From Dermacentor variabilis (taxonomy: Eukaryota > Arthropoda > Arachnida > Ixodida > Ixodidae), in the NCBI RefSeq assembly GCF_050947875.1, contig NC_134574.1, positions 103,486,469 to 103,550,468 on the forward strand: 64,000 nt of DNA, read 5' to 3'. The notes under the pieces were generated by a model that ran no database searches, was not told where the DNA came from, and was given only the letters and a program-made list of their open reading frames with translations. Shown here piece by piece: positions 1 through 10,880 of the stretch. Positions within the stretch are counted from its first letter, which is position 1. Each line of letters starts with the position of its first letter. A program made the translations under genes and the position numbers.

Positions 1-47
1 AGTCCGCCGCTCTGCCTTGTGTCGAGTAGTCACCTGGCTGGTGTCTT

Positions 48-521
48 CTAGGCGGTGCGCAAAATGAGGTGTACGCCGGACTCGGTGAACACCGGCTCCG
101 AGAGCTCTCCAACGCTGAGAGCATAGACGGCGTCCTCAAAGGGCTTCTGCATGGCGCCCCGGCCAAACGTGCCCAGGTCGCCCTTGCGCTTGGCCGAGCT
201 GCAGTCGCTCAGCTGGCTGGCGAGCTCCTCAAATGTCGCCTTGCCGGACACAATCTGCTCCCGGTACCCCTTGATGAGGGCGAGCGCCTCCTCTTTGGTG
301 CGAGTGATGTTTTCCTCGCGCCAAGAAGACGGCCGCCGCGAGTCGCAGTGCTTGACCAGGAGGTGCGAGCACCACACCTGGTCTTTGGTTGGTATGCCCA
401 CGGTGGCGGGCTCCTTGGGTAGCTCCCACTGGCTCTCCTTGGTGATCGTGTTCAGGTAGTACGCCTCACCTGTAGAGCGGCTGACCCGTTTCTCCCAACC
501 TTTTGGTAGATCGCCCGCCAT
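48..521 (-). CDS. PIN1: Peptidyl-prolyl cis-trans isomerase PIN1 (WW plus parvulin domain)
   Basis: This is a complete 157-residue reading frame. It encodes an enzyme that isomerises phospho-Ser/Thr-Pro bonds in nuclear mitotic and signalling proteins. Residues 4-38 form a WW domain with both tryptophans (W9, W32) and the tyrosine pair Y21-Y22. Residues 49-157 form the parvulin domain. The catalytic set can be aligned to human PIN1: H53, C107, S148 and H151, with the phosphate-binding basic residues K57, R62 and R63, and M124 and F128 in the proline pocket. The length is close to the human protein (163 residues), and the end HLILRTA matches the family. The start is the only Met before the WW domain. 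The gene is uninterrupted, whereas vertebrate PIN1 has introns, so it may be an intronless native gene or a retrocopy. No decay is visible. Identity is secure; expression is unknown. Confidence 0.95.
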   Translation of the reverse strand: MAGDLPKGWEKRVSRSTGEAYYLNTITKESQWELPKEPATVGIPTKDQVWCSHLLVKHCDSRRPSSWREENITRTKEEALALIKGYREQIVSGKATFEELASQLSDCSSAKRKGDLGTFGRGAMQKPFEDAVYALSVGELSEPVFTESGVHLILRTA

Positions 522-1371
522 CCTTGCGATGAAAACGGTCGAAAGATGATGTCGGTGATGATGAGGCTACCAGGCTACACCGTGGGCTACACCCTTTGTA
601 ACGGATGTGCGCACGCGTGGTGTCCATTGCCTGCGGCTGTCTGTCTGGCTCCCGCAATCGCTTCCGCCGCATTCAACCAGTAAAAGCTTAGCCTTTAAGA
701 TCCGCATTTCATAACCTCAGGACGCTGCTCTAGGGGGCGTGAATTTAAAAGTCACTTAAATGAAATTGACTTAAAAGTCAGATCATTAAAGGCAAGGTCC
801 AGTAAAGACTAAACAAAATAGATAAATAAAACACATGAAAAATATAGGGATGGAACATGAGTTTATCCTAGCGCCGCCAAAGGGTTTCGCGTCACCGCTT
901 GAAGGTGAACTACGCCACAAGCCAACATTTTCACCATGGTTTCCACCAGCCATAGAGTTTCATACAATTCTACGAAACTATGCCAGCAGCATCCGAGCCG
1001 TCTAACCTTATGGCCACCATTGCCTCCGAGATGGCGTGGCGTCGCCGTGGGACGCAATCTTTGAGGCCATAGCAGCAAATGGGGACATACAAATTAGGGC
1101 ATGGCCTTCAAAATCTGGCGCGCACTGCGCAATCTCCGAGGCCATGGTATTGGGCGTATAGTTTTAAGATTATCACTAGAAGTGAAAATGGCGCTACAAT
1201 CGTTGGACCACCGTGTCAATAATCTTCAATGTTCCATAGTGGGAATGATGTGTAGGATGTGATTTTCTACAACTTGACATGAGCCTGGTCACTTTCGAGT
1301 ATTCAAGCATTCAATTTTTGTTGTAATGAGAACTATGGAAAGCCGTCAAAAATATTAAAATTGTTTTTACC
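522..1371. other. Gene-free stretch upstream of PIN1
   Basis: This would hold the PIN1 promoter and 5' UTR, since the gene reads leftward. I see no TATA-like element that I would defend and no coding, RNA or repeat signal. The composition becomes AT-rich after about 700. Confidence 0.4.
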
Positions 1372-2975
1372 TTGCTAATTGGTTTGAAGTTAGATATAGT
1401 GGCAACAGGAGCAATGAAGGTTGACAAGGAATTCCTAGTCATTTTCCTTGCAGCAAAAGCACATAAGCCCGAGATACCTATCAAGGTTATCCTTACCGAA
1501 AAAGGGTACATGGCTGTATGTCGTGTCAGGATACCTGTAGGGGTAGCTAGCCACTTCGAACACTGACGACTCTTATCGCGAATAGCAAATTCATTTGCTT
1601 TGACGCGGTTTCTGCAGGAAATCAATCCGGGAAACTGCCAAGCTATTAGTGTTGACATGGAATACCTGTTTTGCTCACTTCCACTCGAAGAACTCGCGAA
1701 GAGCGTGAAAATGTGCATTGGCGACTGTAACAACGAACATGCGCATTCTATGAAAGCTGCGACATTTCAGCAGCGTCTTTTCTTTGGGCTTATGTCCCGT
1801 TTTACCTGGAATCTACATTTGTTGAACATGATAGTGGCATGTACATAACAAAAAAGCTGCGCGTGTATTTGGTTAAGGGTTGCTGCACCTGTACTTAGTG
1901 AAATTATTCTGAGCAGTGTCGATAGGCAGTTGGTGGTGGGCCTGGATAGTTTACCGAAGTATGTGTTCCGATGCGTGCATGATTTCATGGTTGTAGAGTC
2001 GACTATGACGATGATAACCGACACAGTGTGAACAGTTTGAACGTATTTGTAGAGAATGCAGCCTAGGGCTGAAGTTCGCGGTTGAAATGATGCAGGAAAG
2101 AAAGAAATCAGTCTCTGGACCTAAAATTTGAATCATTACACGCACATGGTTTGGGCGGCGCTCCCACCCGATAGCCTCGAAACCGAATTTCAGTTCCAGC
2201 CACTCCAAACTAATGAAGCAGGGTATAGCGTTTTTCCTGATTTCGTTCAGCGTTGAAGAAATCGTGCGTATAGACAGTGTGCGTCGCAGTTCCGAAGAAC
2301 AAGTGGATAGATTAAGGCAGGCAGGCTTCACCGATTACATTAGCTGCATGAGCTTCCGAAAAAAAGAATGATGACGTCCGCAAAGACGAAAGAACAACTG
2401 ACAGGAGAGAAATATAATTAATCGCAGGACAAAATGAGGTGCAGGTATTCCCTACGCACACAAGTTTTCGATTTTTTTTTTTTTTTTTTTGAAAAGTACG
2501 GAGAAGCTCTTTGGAATGGACGTGTTCTTCGTCCAACACGTTGGCTGTAATGTACGCCGTTGTGACCAAAAAGCATAGCAGCAGCTTGCAAAAATGGCCT
2601 CAAGATGAGTGTGGCACTAGACATATGTGTCGAAGTGTGTCGACTGCCAAGTTGGCATCGTGCACAAGGTTCCACTATCTTGTAGGGAAACGTACTGTAC
2701 GTAGGCAGTTAAAGCGTCCGGAGGATGCGTGAACGTAAGCGAGCACAAGCGCGATCGCTAGCAGAAAACAAGCAGTTCACGGGCGCGGGAAGGCGGGCGC
2801 ATACCTCACATTTCGAAGACATTACATATGCGGTGCTGTCGAGGCGCACAGGAGTGCAGCTGGCACGCGAAATAACTGAACCCTTTCATATCGGACGAAA
2901 ACGGATGGGCTATATGTCAGTGAGCCGTATCAATATGGCTCTGGGAAAAAGGTTTGGTCTGCAAGCGCAGCAGCC
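1372..2975 (+). pseudogene. Penelope-like element, decayed copy 1 (RT plus GIY-YIG remnants)
   Basis: The remains of a Penelope-like retroelement read rightward through all three frames. Around 1600-1720 the stretch TRFLQEINPGNCQAISVDME matches the PLE reverse-transcriptase fingers/palm region. After a frameshift, 1790-1990 gives YLESTFVEHDSGMYI and APVLSEIILSSVDRQL, then a mutated active site (RCVHDF where PLEs have RYVDD). At 2200-2330 come the thumb-like HSKLMKQGIAF and QVDRLRQAGF. Near 2640-2760 a weak GIY-YIG remnant appears (GIVHKVPLSC...YVRQ), and 2860-2960 looks like the C-terminal helix (REITEPFHI). There are many stops, frameshifts and a poly-T run at 2471-2490. Family features are from memory. 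It is clearly dead, and the exact ends are not resolved. Confidence 0.7.
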
Positions 2976-3085
2976 TGAGGCACTGTTAACTCTCTCGTTT
3001 TTTTTTTTTTTTATGCACCTAGTTTAACCACCCGATTCGTGGCCAATCCCCCACTGTGGATATGCGCCACAGCCGCTCAGGAGAA

Positions 3086-3087
<2 letters not shown>

Positions 3088-3135
<48 letters not shown>
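3088..3135. repeat. (CAG)16 microsatellite
   Basis: Sixteen uninterrupted CAG triplets. The poly-Gln, poly-Ala and poly-Cys frames they create are by-products; no surrounding coding context supports a protein. Confidence 0.95.
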
Positions 3136-3136
<1 letters not shown>

Positions 3137-4233
3137 GAACTGCAAGTACATAGCATAAGGTTTGCCGCTTCGCACTGCGCGTCTTTAGGCGCATTGCCAT
3201 TGCCAGGGTCGTCGGTGACGACCCTGGCATCGACATGTGCATTCGTGTACTTTCCTTGTCCTTCGTCCAACCGTGAGCGCTGCACAAACTTCAGCGTGTA
3301 CCTGGCTCACGTTTGTGCTTAAAGCTAACGGATTACCACTTCCTGATGCGAAGCAGCACTTCAAAGAGCGGTCCCGTCGGGTGGATGCGTTCGTGTTATG
3401 TAGGAGTATCGAATAATATACATATAGTGCAGCTGTCTGTGGTTCGCTGCTCGAACAGCCAGTGCATGTGTCGAGTGAGCTCCCGAACAACACTTCGCAG
3501 TGTGGTCAACGCGGTTTGATTCACGGACATCCGGGACCTCAGAGAGGTGCGACCGTAATGCTGGAGCGTTTTTCTCGCATTTACCGCCAAATCTCCGCTG
3601 AATTTCTTCACGACGTCGTGTGGCTGCATTGCGTGGGCGGTTTGCCGGTTTAGCGGGGGCGTAAACGTGAGCGGCCAGATTGGTGGCGTCAGCTGGTGGC
3701 GCAAAGCTCAACCACGTAAACACAGCCAATTACTACATTCTTGTTAGCTGCTGGTATAAGTCAGCGGCGTAATCGTGCTCACAATTATGCCGCTGCCAAA
3801 AAATTTCCACCAGCAGCGAAGCAGGATGTTGTGGGTTACTGCAGTTTTAGCTGTGTTTGTCTGGTTGAACTCTACGCCACCAGGCGGCTGCACTGCTCCG
3901 GCCGCTCACGTTTAGGCACCCGCAAATCCGGCAATCCGCCCAGACCGCCCCCGTTTGCCGGAATTATAGGGGCTAGAAAGGTTGCCTCTATACCGGAATA
4001 GCGGACAGGCTAAAAGTCTCTGTAATGGCGTCCAGGGCACACGGAGCATAGCGGCCAGCCGAGTCTCTGGCCCGCGTTTACCGAGACCGATCCCACCAGC
4101 TGGACCTACGTTGACGCTGCGTCCGATTCCTTCCCGTAGCCCGCGGTTGAACTATTTGATGCACGTGCGGCTGAGCTATTTCTTGCGTAGAGAAATAGCG
4201 CGCAACGCGCACTCTTAAGCAAAATTAGACCCT
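3136..4233. other. No gene recognised
   Basis: Apart from the hairpin at 3201-3229, I see no coding similarity here. Several overlapping open frames on both strands contradict one another and none shows a recognisable domain. The GC-rich part at 3850-4200 may be further decayed repeat. Confidence 0.35.
3201..3229. repeat. Perfect 13-bp hairpin with a 3-nt loop
   Basis: The arm 3201-3213 (TGCCAGGGTCGTC) is exactly complementary to 3217-3229 around the loop GGT. It has no T-run, so it is not terminator-like. Its role is unknown. Confidence 0.8.
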
Positions 4234-4420
4234 TTTGCCACACAACGATAATCGTCATCTGTCTTGACCACATTTCCTTTCTTTAACGCGGCGAGCCCGG
4301 TACTTCCCAGTAACGAACGGCATGCGCGTTATCGGCATGACATAGCATTCCCGACAGGAAAGTAGCGGGCGCGGCGAGAAAGGGAACGCAAGCAAGGCAG
4401 ATGCTTATCGTTGTGTGGCA
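4234..4420. mobile_element. MITE-like element, copy 1
   Basis: The left arm TTTGCCACACAACGATAATC starts at 4234. It is mirrored by the right arm around 4403-4420 (GCTTATCGTTGTGTGGCA). The interior (GAGCCCGGTACTTCCCAGTA and onward) is shared with copy 2. There is no coding capacity. This is the pattern of a non-autonomous terminal-inverted-repeat DNA transposon. Confidence 0.75.
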
Positions 4421-4536
4421 TATATACACCCCAAAGGGTGTACTTTTGCCTATAAGAGTGTAGTGGCGGGACAGAATTACGGTGTTATATCGTGACGTAT
4501 ACACTCTAAAAACAGTTGCACCCTTTGGGGTGTATA
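4421..4536. repeat. Inverted-repeat spacer between the two MITE copies
   Basis: An 18-bp perfect inverted repeat (TATACACCCCAAAGGGTG at 4423-4440, its complement at 4519-4536) encloses about 78 bp. It links the two MITE copies, and together they may be one larger composite palindromic element. Confidence 0.7.
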
Positions 4537-4719
4537 TTTGCCACACAACGATAATCGTCACCTGTCTTACCCGCATTTGTGAGCCCGGTACTTCCAAGTC
4601 ACGAACGGCATGCGAGTAATCAGCGTGACAGAGAATTCTGGACAGGAAAGTAACGAGCGCAGCGTTTTCAAGAAAGGAAATGCGGGAAAGACACATGACG
4701 ATTATTGTTGTGTGGCAAA
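4537..4719. mobile_element. MITE-like element, copy 2
   Basis: It has the same arms (TTTGCCACACAACGATAATC at 4537, the complement ending near 4717) and the same interior as copy 1, with scattered substitutions. The orientation is the same as copy 1, so the pair is a direct repeat with a period of about 303 bp. Confidence 0.75.
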
Positions 4720-6733
4720 TATATACCCGAAAGGGTGTAAACTTACAGTGTGCTAGGAGCGGCCAAAAAGGACGTTCTCAAAAAGCCCCCCCCCCCCTCC
4801 CCCGCAAAAAACAACAACAAAAAAACAAGCTTTCATTATATCGTTCGAGAGCCGCAGCAAAGCCACCACTATGCGCGCGGTAGCAGCTCAGAGTTCCTCC
4901 CGCGGTACCTCTAAAGCACTACACTGCAATATCAAGATCGCAATTTATGTGTAGCGGCGAGGCCGAGGCGTTGCCTGCGCACTTGCTTCCACAATGCATC
5001 CCACCAGTGCGCCTCTTCACAATCACTCTCTCTCTCTCTTCCGTCTCCTGACGCCCCCTCCTGGCATGCATAGAAGAGAAAATGTTCTCGACCACTGATC
5101 ACAGAAGAACAAAAAAAGCATTGCCCCCATTCATCAGTTTAGCCTTTATACTCGGCGAGTGATCCGCTGCAAAGGTCTACTCAATGCCGGCAGTACATTC
5201 TCTCTCGGTGGCTGGGTGTATGAGAGCATTAGGATCGCGCTTTCTCCCTGTAGTTGGTGAGAGAGAGAGCGGAGGGAGGGAGGGGCTGCTTTTAGAGGGA
5301 GGAATGTAGTCTGTAATAGTCGTGGTCCCCCTTTCCGGGACCGTCACTGATATGGAGTGAGCGCACGCGCTTTGAGATCGTCGCAGGCCGGTATTTATAC
5401 TCGGTTACTAGACGCAGTGGTTCGTCTTGCATTGCTTATGTGAGTGGCTGCGGTTCACGCTTGTGTGGGATGGCCGTACATAAGTCTTTCATTTCTGGGT
5501 TTACCGACATCTGCCACGTGTCACACCGCTCGCTTGCCTTTCTAGAGACCAGTAGATCACACAGTCATCTTTTAGTGTGTCTGCGTATGCCTTCCCGGTT
5601 TCCGCATTATCGTCCACGTTTCCTCCTCTTCCGAGTGTGCTCTGAAAAGCTCTATTTTTATTTAGCTTTTTTATTCCTCTCTGCTTGAGGAAAGACGTAT
5701 AGGCTACTATAGCTGCTCTTGTGTATACAATAAAACCCCGGACACGGGTTCAAATGTGCGTCTGCGTTATGCAGGACAATTGCTTGGCATGGGCGTTACA
5801 TTATACGTACGTTGGCTCGAAAAATCGATAGAAGCGTATGTATCCGGAGGGCCTGTGAATCCTGCACTAATACATCGATCGCAATTTAATATTTTAAAAA
5901 AATATTCTGTAATTGTTGTTAATAAATTAAGAAGACCGAAGTTTTTTTAGGTGATCGTTCTAAGATAACCACATTTATTAACGACATGGTGGCTGGGACA
6001 CTCTGTATGCAACCTTATTCTACCATTTTCTTCAACAGATGCTTTAATCGCAGCGCCTTAGGATGCCGAAAAAAATATGCATAAATCATCAGGTACTACC
6101 GCTGGACTGCGCTAGGGAGTTTTAGCAGCAGGGTCACGAAGCTAGGGGACGCTGTCGGCCTGGAGTGCAAAAGAACGCAAGCGGAGCTAAGGATTTAGTG
6201 TATTACCGCTCGTGCTCGTTTTAGCCTATACTTAAAGATGCGCCGAGTTGGCCCCAAAACGTCCAGTTCAATAAACACCTCTTTGTTGTTGTTGCTGGAG
6301 GCGCTATTGACGAAAATATAACTGCGATTCCGCTTAGGCCGGCTTTGAGTGCAGAGAACTTGTAGGTGAAGTTAGGTTTATTCAAGGCCGGCGCGGCCAA
6401 GACACCGTCCGGTGCAGCTCGCTCGCAGGATTCTTGCATGCTTGGAATAAGTATACGCGCGAGCTATCCAACCCGAGGACGTTTCGGCTGCTTGCTGGGG
6501 CGCTCTAACGTAAAGCTATTCCGGTGTGTCTTTATTCCAACTTCCTTGCGTCAAAATTACGTAACCGTCGACGCAAGCATCGGGCAGTGACTCGCAACGT
6601 TGTTTCAACAGCCCAATCAAGCGCTCTCGTTCATGGGAGGCTACTTTTGTTTGCTTTCACAGGGAATAGCACTGGCTACCGCGACTGGTTCTTATCTGAC
6701 TGACAAGAGGCGAGGAAGGTGAGTGTTAGGTGA
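4720..6733. other. No gene recognised; low-complexity DNA
   Basis: The stretch holds a poly-C run near 4788, an A-rich patch at 4805-4830, a (CT)n tract near 5028-5040, a (GA)n tract near 5258-5270 and an AT-rich stretch at 5880-5950. Open frames are short, without domains, and overlap on both strands. The GA/CT tracts about 230 bp apart could pair, but nothing else suggests an element. Confidence 0.35.

Positions 6734-6802
<69 letters not shown>
6734..6802. repeat. (ATT)23 microsatellite
   Basis: A perfect 69-bp trinucleotide run. It abuts a U2-like fossil exactly where the U2 Sm site (ATTTTTGG) would be expected, which may be how it originated. Confidence 0.95.
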
Positions 6803-6880
6803 GACGGAGTGCTCGAGCTTCACCTCAACAGCGGGTCGGGCAGGTATTGCACCATGCCCGGGATGCGCGTTTCTGTCTAC
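6803..6880 (+). pseudogene. Diverged 3' fragment of U2 snRNA
   Basis: The stretch aligns with stem-loops III and IV of the complete U2 gene at 18512. Shared blocks in the same order are CGGAGTGCT, CACCTC, CGGGT, GGTATTGCAC and CCGGGAT, with small gaps and substitutions between them. The Sm site and everything 5' of it are replaced by the (ATT)n tract. It could be the leftmost relic of the U2 cluster, or an unrelated dispersed copy carried with the neighbouring element. The alignment was made by eye and is the only evidence. Confidence 0.5.
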
Positions 6881-7039
6881 GCCCGAGCCCAGCGCTCGAC
6901 CGCTGCGCCACCATGTGCCGCTCGCGTGTACCACGTTTCTAGGTACTTTTTCCCCGAAGCGCCACGGCGAGCGCCCTAGATCCTCGCGTATCAGACACTT
7001 TTTCGCAGACGCACCAGACACCGGGACGACACCACTTAG

Positions 7040-8829
7040 AGCACAATCCACCTGGACTCCCGAACCAGAACAAGCCATAGAACTTGACATATACCTTAAA
7101 ACTGTCACTAAAGAAATTATAAGCCAACCCAAGACATCTAAGCGACCTAAAAACATAACTGCGTCGGAGAGTCATATCATTGCAAATCTTAGTTGCCGGA
7201 ATGACATTGTTATTAAGGAAGCAGATAAGGGTGGAAGTATAGTTATTTGGCCAGTAGAAAATACAAGCACGAGGCTTACAGACAACTAAACAGCCCAGAA
7301 CATTACCGCATGCTAGACAACGATCCGACATTGTCCTACACAGTGACAATTACCAACAGGCTGAAATCACTTTTGACTGATGAATTGATAACACCGTCAG
7401 AGTACAAATTTCTTAAACCAAGCGACAAAACTGCCGGGCGTTTTTACCTCCTTCCAAAAATTCATAATATTCCATCCGCTGAACTATACACTGCTATTAT
7501 CCCAGGCCGCCCGATAGTATCAAACAATGACACCCCGACAGAGGGCATCTCCACATTCCTTAACCACTACCTTGGTGACTTGCCAAAAGCACTTCCGTCA
7601 TTTGTACAAGATACGCCCCACCTGCTGAGAATTATAGAGGACATTAATACTAAAGGCACACTACCCCACAACACAATTCTCGCAACACCAGACGTCACGA
7701 CGCTGTACACCAGCATTCCGATCCCTGATGGTTTATCTTCGCTAAAAGAAACGCTGTCTAAACACAATGCACAACACTCTACTGAAGTCTACTTGTCTCT
7801 CCTTGAATTAGTTCTAACACATAACTACTTCGAATTTGAGGAGAGTTACTACCTACAGATACATGGTACAAGCATGGGTGCGCCTTTTGCACCAACCTAC
7901 TCGAACATATTTAAGGGGATTCTAGAAACAGATATCCTATCGCGCTGCACTGACAAGCCCCACACATACCAAGATACCAAGCCCCCCACAAAACCAAGAC
8001 TACATAGACAGACTCGATCACCTTAAAGAAACCCTATCACACAGGAACCACCCAAACAGTGACCTCCAAACAGCCTACACCGCTGCAACCAAACTTGATC
8101 GAGCCGAGGTCCTCAAGCCCCGCCCGAGGATCACAAGAACCACAACGTCTCTGCTTACTACTAAATTCTCAAACGCACTCCCAAACCTGAATAACATCCT
8201 CAGTAAATACTACCCAAGTCTCACCAGCAACCAGAAGATTTTTCCCGACCCTCCCAGAGTAGCCTACAGACGCAACACTAATTTTAAAGATGTTCTTGTG
8301 CACGCCAAACTAAAGACAAAGAGGAAGTTGGGAAGCAGTCCCTGTGGCCGCCCCAGGTGTTCTACATGCAAACATATTCAATCTACTACTACAGTAAAAA
8401 GTACAGCGTCGAATTACGCACACAAGCTAACCTCGGCTTTCACCTGCACATCAAGCAACGTAGTCTACTGTCTAGAATGCGCCGCTTGTAGCAAACAATA
8501 CATAGATGAGACTGGACGACAAATTCACAAGACTCAACGGTCACCGCGCGGACACAAAGCACAGTTTACCTAAAGCAGTAGCCAGCCACTTTAATGAACA
8601 TGGTCATATATTTGATAAAGCAAGGCTCTATATACTACAAACAAATTTCCGTTCCCCTCGCGAAAGAAAATATACAGAATCATACCTCATACACAAGTTT
8701 ACTTGCCTACACCCGACCGGAATTAATTTGGCACGTGGCAACTTAGAATCTTTAAAAGCGGCCGGTAACTTAAATTTGAAATTCTCATATCATCAACCAA
8801 GACACAAAACACATTATGCCACCAGCTAA
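7040..8829 (+). pseudogene. Penelope-like element, copy 2 (RT with internal deletion, GIY-YIG)
   Basis: A second Penelope-like retroelement of a different lineage. The N-terminal part up to 7250 ends in DIVIKEADKGGSIVI. A frameshift follows, and 7247-7970 carries the RT blocks GRFYLLPKIHN, GRPIVSNNDTPTEG, TPDVTTLYTSIPI and HGTSMGAPFAPTYSNIF. The next expected block, the catalytic YxDD palm motif, is absent: near 7960-7995 the sequence jumps to a downstream part (DYIDRLDHLKETL). From 8300 the C-terminal region has a Cys-rich patch (CGRPRCSTC) and a GIY-YIG nuclease start (NVVYCLECAACSKQYIDETG). A frameshift near 8540-8570 precedes the rest of that domain (SHFNEHGH...), which ends at 8829. The loss of the catalytic block plus two frameshifts makes it inactive. 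Confidence 0.85.
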
Positions 8830-9885
8830 CCTTAATTCTTAATCTTACCTACTCTTCCATTTGGAAAAATCTTTCCTGCCTACTACTCAATTTAATATGC
8901 TCTTTCAGGTTTTTACGTTTATATCAACTGTACGACCCCCTTCTCCCATGTACACTTGCCCCCGCACGCTTCTGCGCACGTCACCCTCCTATTTGTTATT
9001 CCGGTTTCGAGTCCCCTCTCCTCTCTTTTCCCTTTTTTAATATAGTTTTTTAAGCACCCTCACCAACACATTCCAAAGTCAATATGCCGTTTTCGGCGCC
9101 TCAACCCAGGGTACCACCATTTCTGGATGCCGCCGTAACGACACCTACGTTGAGCAACTGGGGCAATGCCCCTTGAAAGACCATGCCGCTGCCTTTCAGT
9201 CACCCCATACATTGCACCGCAGACTCCTCGTCGCCACCTTAACTACTTCAGAATTACTCGACGTATTGCTGCTATGCTACGCAAGTCACTCTTTCAACTA
9301 ATGTTTTCTTCTTTTTTTTCTTTTGTGTTACTCGCGCGCTGACCGCCTGACCGGCTCTTCTAATGCCACAAGAACATGCCGCCAACGATACCCCTGAATG
9401 CTTCCTAACCTCTCGCCTCCCACAAGAACATGCCGCCGACACCCCTGAATGCTTCCTTACCTCTCGCCTCCCCAACGCGCCCGCTAGCCGCCGTCTTTCT
9501 TAAATTCTTTTTTCTCTTTCTTGTTCCTTCTTTTTGTGCTTTTCTTTCTTTTTTCTCCCCGCGTTCCCACTCTCCCGCTCTTGTCCCCTCGTCTTGGGAA
9601 CGAAGCTCACAGACGTCGGACGACAGCGCTCGTTACCTCTGAAGTCTCTCCCTTTAAAACCAGCCGCCAAGCGACAACACCCGCACGTGACGTCACTGCG
9701 CTAACCCTTTAAAACTAACATGCCGAGGATGACGAGGCCGCCTTCGACGAATATGGGTCCTCCTATCGAAACGTTGGCCAGCCTTTCTGAGGCACCTTAT
9801 CCTTGTTTACAAACTTTATACCACTAGATCCTTGTAGGTATTTGGTTTTGCGTCCCTGGCTCTGCCTGGGCGCGCAGTTTGCTCA
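8830..9885. other. Probable 3' region of the Penelope-like element; low complexity
   Basis: No further coding is visible. T- and C-rich runs (8940-9060, 9500-9590) and a tandem duplication (9366-9475) occupy it. At 9750-9790 the block TATCGAAACGTTGGCCAG resembles motifs I associate with Penelope terminal repeats. I could not delimit a terminal repeat. Confidence 0.4.
9366..9475. repeat. Tandem duplication, two copies of about 54 bp
   Basis: Both copies run from CACAAGAACATGCCGCC to CTCTCGCCTCC. They differ by a small indel and a few substitutions. Confidence 0.85.
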
Positions 9886-10005
9886 GGAGTGGGCTGAGAG
9901 GATAGAGGAAGCCTACTTCAAGTAGTTGCACCCTCCACCCTCTGTGCCGTTGTCCCCTTCCCTTTAAAGACGGGTAAAGTTTTTCATTCAGTCATTCTCC
10001 GGGAT
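9886..10005 (+). mobile_element. 3' scrap of an I-clade LINE
   Basis: About 40 bp encode QEWAERIEEAYFK followed by a stop. This matches the C-terminus of the large I-clade LINE at 47699-50608 (EWAERIKEAYFK), and a similar 3' UTR with CCCTTTAAAG follows. It is an extreme 5' truncation, the usual result of incomplete target-primed reverse transcription. Confidence 0.75.
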
Positions 10006-10079
10006 CGGCCGACTCTCACTTTAGGACATGGGGAATACACTAGCCATATACACTAGCCACATACAGCTTCACTGTTGAA

Positions 10080-10880
10080 GAAAAGTCATTCACCTGAAGC
10101 CCATATAGCCAAATTCGAGCATTTTAGGTGGACTACATGAAAAGGCAGACGTTTCTTGCTCGAGTAATCGCAGTTGCTGATCACGAAAATCGCACTTGCT
10201 AATCGCGATTGCTAATTACAAAGATCCACCAACTGACTTCTTCCTTTATTCACTTAAGCAAACGTGTTCAACCACTTGCGAAATTCAAGCGGTGTGGTAG
10301 TGACGTCATGCTTTTGCAGCAGAAATGTTAAAACAGGGGCCGTTTTTGATCGAAATATCCGCCGAAATATGCTAAAAATTAATTCGCATTACAGTTAAGA
10401 TCACCTGAAATGCACGACGCATGCTTTTGGGAAAGTGTTTCGTAGCAGGCTTTATATTTCGTAGCAGGCTTTAGGGCTGGTTACTTCAACAGTGTCGCTA
10501 CACTTGCTCGGATTCAATTTCGAAACTGTAACATATATGCGGTGAAGTTCAGAATGAGAAAGTTAGCGAATCTTAATTGTCTACATCGACATTGCGATTC
10601 CTCGCGTAGGTAACGTCTGCCTCTGTACTAACTACACCTGAAGACGCGTAACAGCGCTGTCAGAGGCCATTAAAAAAAATCTGTCCGAACTAGAAAAAAT
10701 AAGGAAAGGTAGGATAGGTAGACGTTTCCTTCTACGTTTTGTAATGCACACTTACACACGATCAATGATTGAAACAGGATGTTCCATGGTAGTTCCCTTT
10801 TGCAAAGGAGCTGTTAAATATAAGTGAAGAAAAGTGTATGGCACTTATTCTCGGTTTCATCGGCACCCGTCAGCTAGGGA
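10080..10880 (+). repeat. Old copy of the U2-upstream block (block 0)
   Basis: The order of matches to 20155-21670 is preserved: AGGCAGACGTTTCTTG near 10145 (20202 there), TTTATTCACTTA near 10247 (20778), AACATATATGCGGTGAAG near 10528 (21061), and CAGGATGTTCC followed by TCCCTTTTGC near 10776 (21590 and 40575). In the better preserved copies this block ends at the U2 5' end. Here no U2 follows. Divergence is high. Confidence 0.6.

Noticed and set aside
3024..3322. Poly-Gln, poly-Ala or poly-Cys proteins across the CAG tract
   Set aside because: Open in several frames because of the triplet repeat; no domain or homology outside the tract.
6225..6500. Scattered Penelope-end-like motifs (CCCCAAAACGTCCAG; reverse of CGAAACGTCC)
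   Set aside because: Too short and isolated to delimit an element.
6723..7040. Poly-Leu leader in front of the Penelope-like RT
   Set aside because: Produced by the (ATT)n tract; the RT similarity starts later and the tract adjoins a U2 fossil.
9727..9790. Possible hammerhead ribozyme of a Penelope terminal repeat (TGACGA ... CGAAAC)
   Set aside because: The CGAAAC part is present, but the first C of CUGANGA is replaced and I cannot draw a convincing stem II. A structural search would be needed.
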